From contig VWZP01001425.1 in assembly GCA_013396995.1 (NCBI GenBank), positions 226,793-290,792 on the forward strand: a stretch of DNA of 64,000 nt, written 5' to 3'. Numbering within the stretch: the first letter of the stretch is position 1; each line of letters begins with the position of its first letter. Source of the DNA: Dicaeum eximium. Its lineage: Eukaryota; Chordata; Aves; Passeriformes; Dicaeidae. The position numbers and the translations under genes were made by a program. Below are positions 59,200 to 64,000 of this stretch, in pieces. The notes below the pieces were generated by a model that saw only the letters and a list, made by a program, of their open reading frames with translations, ran no database searches and was not told the origin of the DNA.

Positions 59200-60050
59200 C
59201 TTGTCTCTTGAAGCTGCCCGTGGGACAGCGGTTACCATAATTAATGCCCTTGCCCAAGGGGTGAGATCTGAGTCCTGAAGAGAGAAGAAACAGCTTAAAG
59301 TGTCCAGGAGAGCTGCTGCCAGAACTGTTGGTTTCAAAACTCATTAAAAGAATCTGTAGAGCCAAAATGAACTCAGAACTAGAGGTGGCTTGTTTTGAAG
59401 ACTCGTGCAGGGAAGGTGAAATCCTGGAAGACGGTTCAGTGTCCTGACTTCAGACAGGAGTTACAGACCAGTCAGGTAACCTCCAGCTCCTGCTGAAACT
59501 CTGGGATAAGCAACCAAACTATTTGTGAGCACTTGGAAGATGACAAGGGGATGAATAACAAACAGACTTGACAGAAAAAATACTGTCTAAGGAACGCAAC
59601 TTGTACGGCAGCGTTACAGGTGTGGGCAGGGAAGGAGCAGTCGCTGCCATAGATCTCCTGTTCAGCGGGGTTTGGACACTCCTCACACCACTTTATTTAT
59701 TAGCAAGCTGAGGAAATTTGGTTGAGATGAGTGGTGTAGAACAGGTTGAAGAATCACTTCTAGGGTGAACTTATCACTGTCAGAATGCAAGGAGGTATAC
59801 AGTGAGTTTTGGCAAGAGTCTGCCCTGACCCTGGGTCATTGCTGTGTTTGCTTTAATGAGCTGAATCACAGAGTAGGAAATATATTTACTGAGCTTTCAG
59901 ACAACAGAAAGCTGAGCTAGTGAGTACATTCAGTGATAGCAGCACAACTCAAAGTAATCTGACAGGTGGGAGTGATGGTTTGGCAAAACCAGAATTAAAT
60001 TTTGTAGGGACAGCCACAAGATCTTCTTAGGGAAAGTTTGTGATGTGCAG
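59200..60050 (+). mobile_element. decayed CR1 LINE ORF2 reverse-transcriptase segment
   Basis: Several blocks align in order to the CR1 reverse-transcriptase region. At about 59395-59430 the DNA resembles the segment ending in a GAAGAC word before the NYRP motif. GTTACAGACC at 59460 corresponds to the NYRP codons. Translation near 59515-59570 reads QTICEHLEDDKGMNN, equivalent to the family's ICKHLED motif. Near 59638-59700 it reads AVAAIDLLFSG, equivalent to the AVDVIYLDFSK catalytic-domain motif, but the aspartate expected in D-F-S is replaced. AATATATTTACTGAGCTTTC at 59879 resembles the block encoding the KFADD region. Stops and frameshifts break the frame throughout, so this is an old, dead copy. 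Confidence 0.75.
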
Positions 60051-63000
60051 CAAGAATGTATATAGTAATATATACAATATGTTAATAGCAGTGGTTTCTT
60101 GGCCAATTGCCCCGGTGGTGGCTTCAAACCTTTGGTTATCCTTTTGCTTTGAGAACTGAAATTATTTCCTACCTGCGTCCCTCCAGTCTGGTTTTCTTTG
60201 TTTATTTAGGAGTAAAGTCTAACACCTTTCATGAATCCCCTAGGATCCTTGGATCCGTGTGTTGCATGAAGCTGTTCAGTTAGAGGCAGTCAGTGACACT
60301 TCCTTACTTATTATTAATTCCTTACAGGCAAAATTCCATCTCTGTTTTTATGATGTTTGTGGTACTGTGGACGCTCCCTCTTTTCCCCTTCACTGCCCCC
60401 CAAAAGCTCACTTCAGCAGTATGAAGTGAACCATGCTTGGAGTGTTATTAAGTAATATTCCTTATTACAAAAAGCACAGGGCTCCCTTTAATGAGAGCTT
60501 CAGTGCTCCCAGCTTGTGTCACTGTCTGGGGAGCCCCTTTCCTTTGTCTGTAATGAGCACCTCCTCATTTGCACTGTCCCTGGATTTATGGAGGGACAGG
60601 AGAAAAAAACCCTTCAATTTATTATGTCTTAAATGAACTGCTCCCAAAGCAAAACCAAAGAGAGCAGTAAACTGGTGCCTCTGCATTATATAGTTTGATT
60701 TTTATGGAGCTGTATCGTGATGTTCTGCCTCACCTAAGCAGGGTGAGCACAGGCTATAATTACCTCTTGTGAACCCCATTTTCTGATAACCTCCCTGGCC
60801 TCTCCCTCTTCAGGATGTTGAATCTGTCAGTTAGGGGATTTTATTTGTTCTCACTGATGGAGCTGGATATGGTTAGAAGCAATAAAGCTCATTTGATATC
60901 TCATTTACCTGAAAAAATGGGGCTCGCTCCCTGAATTTGAAACAGGAAAAACATTCCAGTTTTGTGAATTTTACTTTACTATACTTGAATTCTTTCTGTT
61001 AATTCTCTCTCCTTATGTTCATCCTCACCTTCTCCTGCTCCAGCTGCACTCAGTTCCCCTCTTTGGTAGATATTCCTGCATACCCTAAGAGTTAACTTGA
61101 AAGAAAACACATTTTTATTGATGAATCCCAGTTTTAGAAAAAAAGGGCTTTAAGGTCAAAGCCTTCCTGTGTAGAGGGAACAGCCAGGCAGTAACAGCCG
61201 TGTCCCTGGGCTGAGATTAAATCCATGTCTCTTGTGCAAGATGAACTGACATAATGGTGTTACTCCTTGCTTTTCTGACTTAGGGAAAGATGTACTAATT
61301 CCCAGTGCTAAAATGTACCAGGAAATCTAATTCCTTAAATTTTATTATAATTCAACTTCTTCACAGGAGTGTTTTGGGTAAACGGAACTGTGCCTTTGAT
61401 GTGATCAATTTAAAACAACATTTGAGGTGTAGGAAGATGGTTTCATGACGGTGGGTTTTGTTTGTTCGATTTGGTTTTCTTTTGACTTTGGCTCACCTTA
61501 GACTTCTTTGTGTTCCAGAATGTGGAGCCACCTGACCTGTATTTTTCAGCTGGATATCAGCAGCCCAGAACTTTCTGTCTAACCTATGGCAAAAAGCAGA
61601 GATCAATAATAAATGGTCTGGTGCCTTCCTGCTTTTGCTGCATGTGAGTGTTTTCTCTGTAGTTCATGGGTTATAGAAATTACAGTTGACAAATCTCAGC
61701 TACAAATATTATTTCTAACATTTTGCATAAAGTCTTAATACCTTTTTTATTTATTTCCTTTCTCGCAAGAGTCAAACAAGAGGCTTTTACATACCGAGGG
61801 AAGGTTTTTTTTAGACTTAAACTTCAGAATATTTTCAATATCTGCAACATTATCTTTTGAATAATAATTACCTCTTATATTAAATTATAAGACAGCAGGA
61901 TTCAGGATTAGATCTCTGCATATTATTCTAGTGAAGGAAATTATGACAGGGGTCATTTTTTAGAATTATGTAGGAGGGTAAAAGGTCCCAGGCAGCATTA
62001 GAAGGGAAGGCGTTTATAATTAAATTGTAATTTAGGCCTATGATTTATAGTTTCCTCAATGAAAAATTTGGTGCTGTAGAGAGATCCTAGGAGGAACTTT
62101 AGTGAGATACAACTTAATGAAATAATAAAAAGAAAAATGATTCTGGAATAGACTGTATTGCAGTGGTCCCCGTCAGGATGCTGCAGCGGAGCTGTCTCTG
62201 TTCCCCTTCCCAGGGGTGATTTCCAGGCAGTAAAGTTTGTTCAGGCTGAAACATGGCATGGGAGGTTTCAGATCAGGGCAATTTTCACAACAGATACCTT
62301 TTAAACTAATTTAGCTCATTAAAACTTAGGGAAGTGTTCTAAACCATGCAAGTTGTCGGTTCAGGACAAACTGCTGTTTCTTTTTGTTGTTGTTAGTCAC
62401 GAGCTGCAAGAAAAACAGTGAGCCTTGTTCTTCATAATTTGTGAAGCCATTAGAGTGTGGATGCTGAAAACCTGCTCTGAAATAGCAGCCACTTACTAGA
62501 AATAGCTCATTTCTACCTAATGTACAGAGGAGTTTGGAGTTTCAGTATTATTCTGCAGAACAGATAGCTACTGGAATTAAAAAAGAGTATTTTCCTAGTT
62601 ATTTTTATTAATTAATGGGCTAAACTCCTCCCGACCATGATGAAGAACTATTCTACTGGCAGGAAACCATTAATACAGAAAGGTTAAATGGTTTGCCAAA
62701 GGTAATTGAGGCAGTCAGTGACTGATCTGACACCAGGAGCCATCTCTGACCCGATCTCCTCTGGCAGTAACTCTGCTGGACTGGTTTGCACGGTGGCCAA
62801 CAGCTCTGCCTTGGGTTAAACCACATCTAGATTAGGAAGGACTAATTTGCATTAAAAATTACTTTAAGAAAGGGATATAGGCTCAGACACTGTTTTTAAA
62901 TACTATTCTATTATGCAAACTCAGCAGTTGTTCCTACAAATGGTAGAAACAGTCTGGCTCAGGCGATAAAAATATCCTTTCTTTTTTTTTTAAATGCAAT

Positions 63001-63719
63001 TACTTGAATTTTGTGTACAGTTGTAGAAAGTCAAGAGGTAAGTTTAGAGTGTGGGTTTCAAAATCAGCTCCTGGACTTTACTATGCTCAGATTAAGGCAA
63101 TGTATCAATCTTCTGGTAATTAAAATTTTTGCAGTAACTTTGAATGCAAGATTCTGGTTGAAATAAATGTACTTATAAGCACTCTCTGGTATAAATGAAA
63201 TTGTTGAAATTGTCTGGGCAAAGTGTGACATTTTCCGTGTCACAGAAAGATGGGAAGGAGGATGCGACTTAAAAATACTAGATATGGAACTTGAAAAGAA
63301 GGAAAGATCCTGAAAGATCCTGAACCAGCAAAATTCTCTTCCTTCCCAAATATCCAAATTTAATGAAAAAACAATCAGCTTTTTAAAGGCTGGGTGTTCC
63401 CATAATGAATATTCAGGAATGTTAATAAATAATATTATGTCTTGGAAAAAAAATCTTAATACCACAGATTATTTCTGGATAAATAACAGTTACTTCAGAA
63501 TTTATCTAAATACAGAAGTTTTGCCACAGGCTCTAGGATTTTCAGAGGGGTATTTCGTTTTTTATTGCATCAAATGAAAAATAAAACCTAGGGTAGCCTT
63601 TTCTTTTCTGTTTTCTAAGCTAGCCTGCAATAGAAAAGGTTAAGACATACTTGAAAAAAGGGATATTTCACCCTAAAGAAGAAAACGTTTTTCTGCTATT
63701 TGCAGAAAAGGATTCTTTT
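60051..63719. other. AT-rich unique non-coding DNA
   Basis: No CR1 or tandem repeat is recognised over 3.6 kb. The DNA is AT-rich with varied words, especially 61720-62150, and includes an octamer ATTTGCAT at 62845-62852. The minus-strand open frame 63064-63465 has no domain. The texture is compatible with conserved intergenic sequence near a regulated gene, but that needs alignment. Confidence 0.5.
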
Positions 63720-64000
63720 TCCTGTAGTTTTGCGAGCGTTGCTTGCGGTAAGCGTTGATCATGGGAACATTTGTTGGCGATCCCGGTGTTTAACCCCCGG
63801 CTGCCCTCGGTGGCGGTGCCGTGTTCGGCTCCTTTGTGTGGGGCGGGGGATGCGGGAGCGGCGCCTTTGTTCGGAGCGACCGGGTCGTGTTGGGAACCAG
63901 AGCGGCGCGGGGTCCGCACGGCCCGGAGCGCGGTACCGCTGCGGGACAGCCCGGTGTGCGGGACAGCCCGGTGTGCGGGACAGCCCGGTGTGAGGGACAG
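63720..64000. promoter_or_regulatory. CpG island, truncated by the window edge
   Basis: By eye more than 30 CpG dinucleotides lie in about 280 bases, in contrast to the AT-rich DNA to the left. This is the strongest CpG-island signal in the window and a plausible promoter or first-exon region of a gene lying to the right. A splice-donor-like GCG|GTAAGC occurs at 63745-63753. The open frames across it cannot be judged because the sequence ends. Confidence 0.6.
63941..64000. repeat. 17-bp GC-rich tandem repeat running off the window edge
   Basis: The unit GCGGGACAGCCCGGTGT repeats without mismatch at 63941-63957, 63958-63974 and 63975-63991. A fourth copy starts with one substitution (GAGGGACAG) and is cut by the window end. 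The total copy number is unknown. Confidence 0.93.

Noticed and set aside
1..64000. CRISPR arrays, tRNA or rRNA genes, bacterial operons, phage or plasmid systems
   Set aside because: No repeat-spacer structure, cloverleaf, ribosomal segment or bacterial-type gene density is present. The CR1 content shows a vertebrate genome.

Overview
The window looks like nuclear DNA from a bird. The main evidence is fifteen short, 5'-truncated pieces of the CR1 LINE 3' end, in both orientations, plus one older CR1 reverse-transcriptase remnant. CR1 is the dominant retrotransposon of birds. Sauropsid CR1 families would also fit parts of this, so the assignment to birds is strong and to any order is weak. 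The 3' wording of several copies is typical of songbird-type CR1, but the species cannot be fixed from sequence alone.

I found no protein-coding gene, tRNA, rRNA or CRISPR array that can be supported. The open reading frames are short, lack recognisable domains, and the longest lie inside stop-free GC-rich tandem repeats. The window is best read as intergenic or intronic sequence. It is a mosaic of AT-rich unique DNA, GC-rich patches, minisatellites and CR1 debris.

Layout. (1) 1-14530 contains no CR1 that I can recognise. It holds a homeodomain-type AT cluster (2088-2137), a 29-bp minisatellite (4289-4596), a CATCC pentamer array and a 35-bp GC-rich array joined to a one-base N (6201-6894), a CpG-dense patch (about 9345-9490) followed by AT-rich UTR-like DNA, a TATA/CRE promoter-like site (10259-10277), a MEF2/octamer/homeodomain cluster (11479-11516) and an 18/21-bp array (12037-12149). 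(2) 14531-30432 carries eight CR1 fragments, a self-complementary 8-bp repeat, two G-quadruplex-type repeats and a 34/56-bp minisatellite. (3) 30433-57543 is mostly unique DNA with seven CR1 fragments, a 39-bp minisatellite (46153-46325) and a run of 35 G next to a second N (53219-53259). (4) 59200-60050 is a decayed CR1 reverse-transcriptase segment. (5) 60051-63720 is AT-rich and free of recognised repeats. (6) 63720-64000 is a CpG island with a 17-bp tandem repeat running off the window edge.

No genes work together here. Possible function is limited to regulatory DNA (CpG-rich ends, transcription-factor site clusters), and this is inference. I did not find evidence of a new biological system. 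The observations most worth checking are the CR1-free left block with its regulatory-type clusters, the truncated CpG island at the right edge, and the composite repeat structures.
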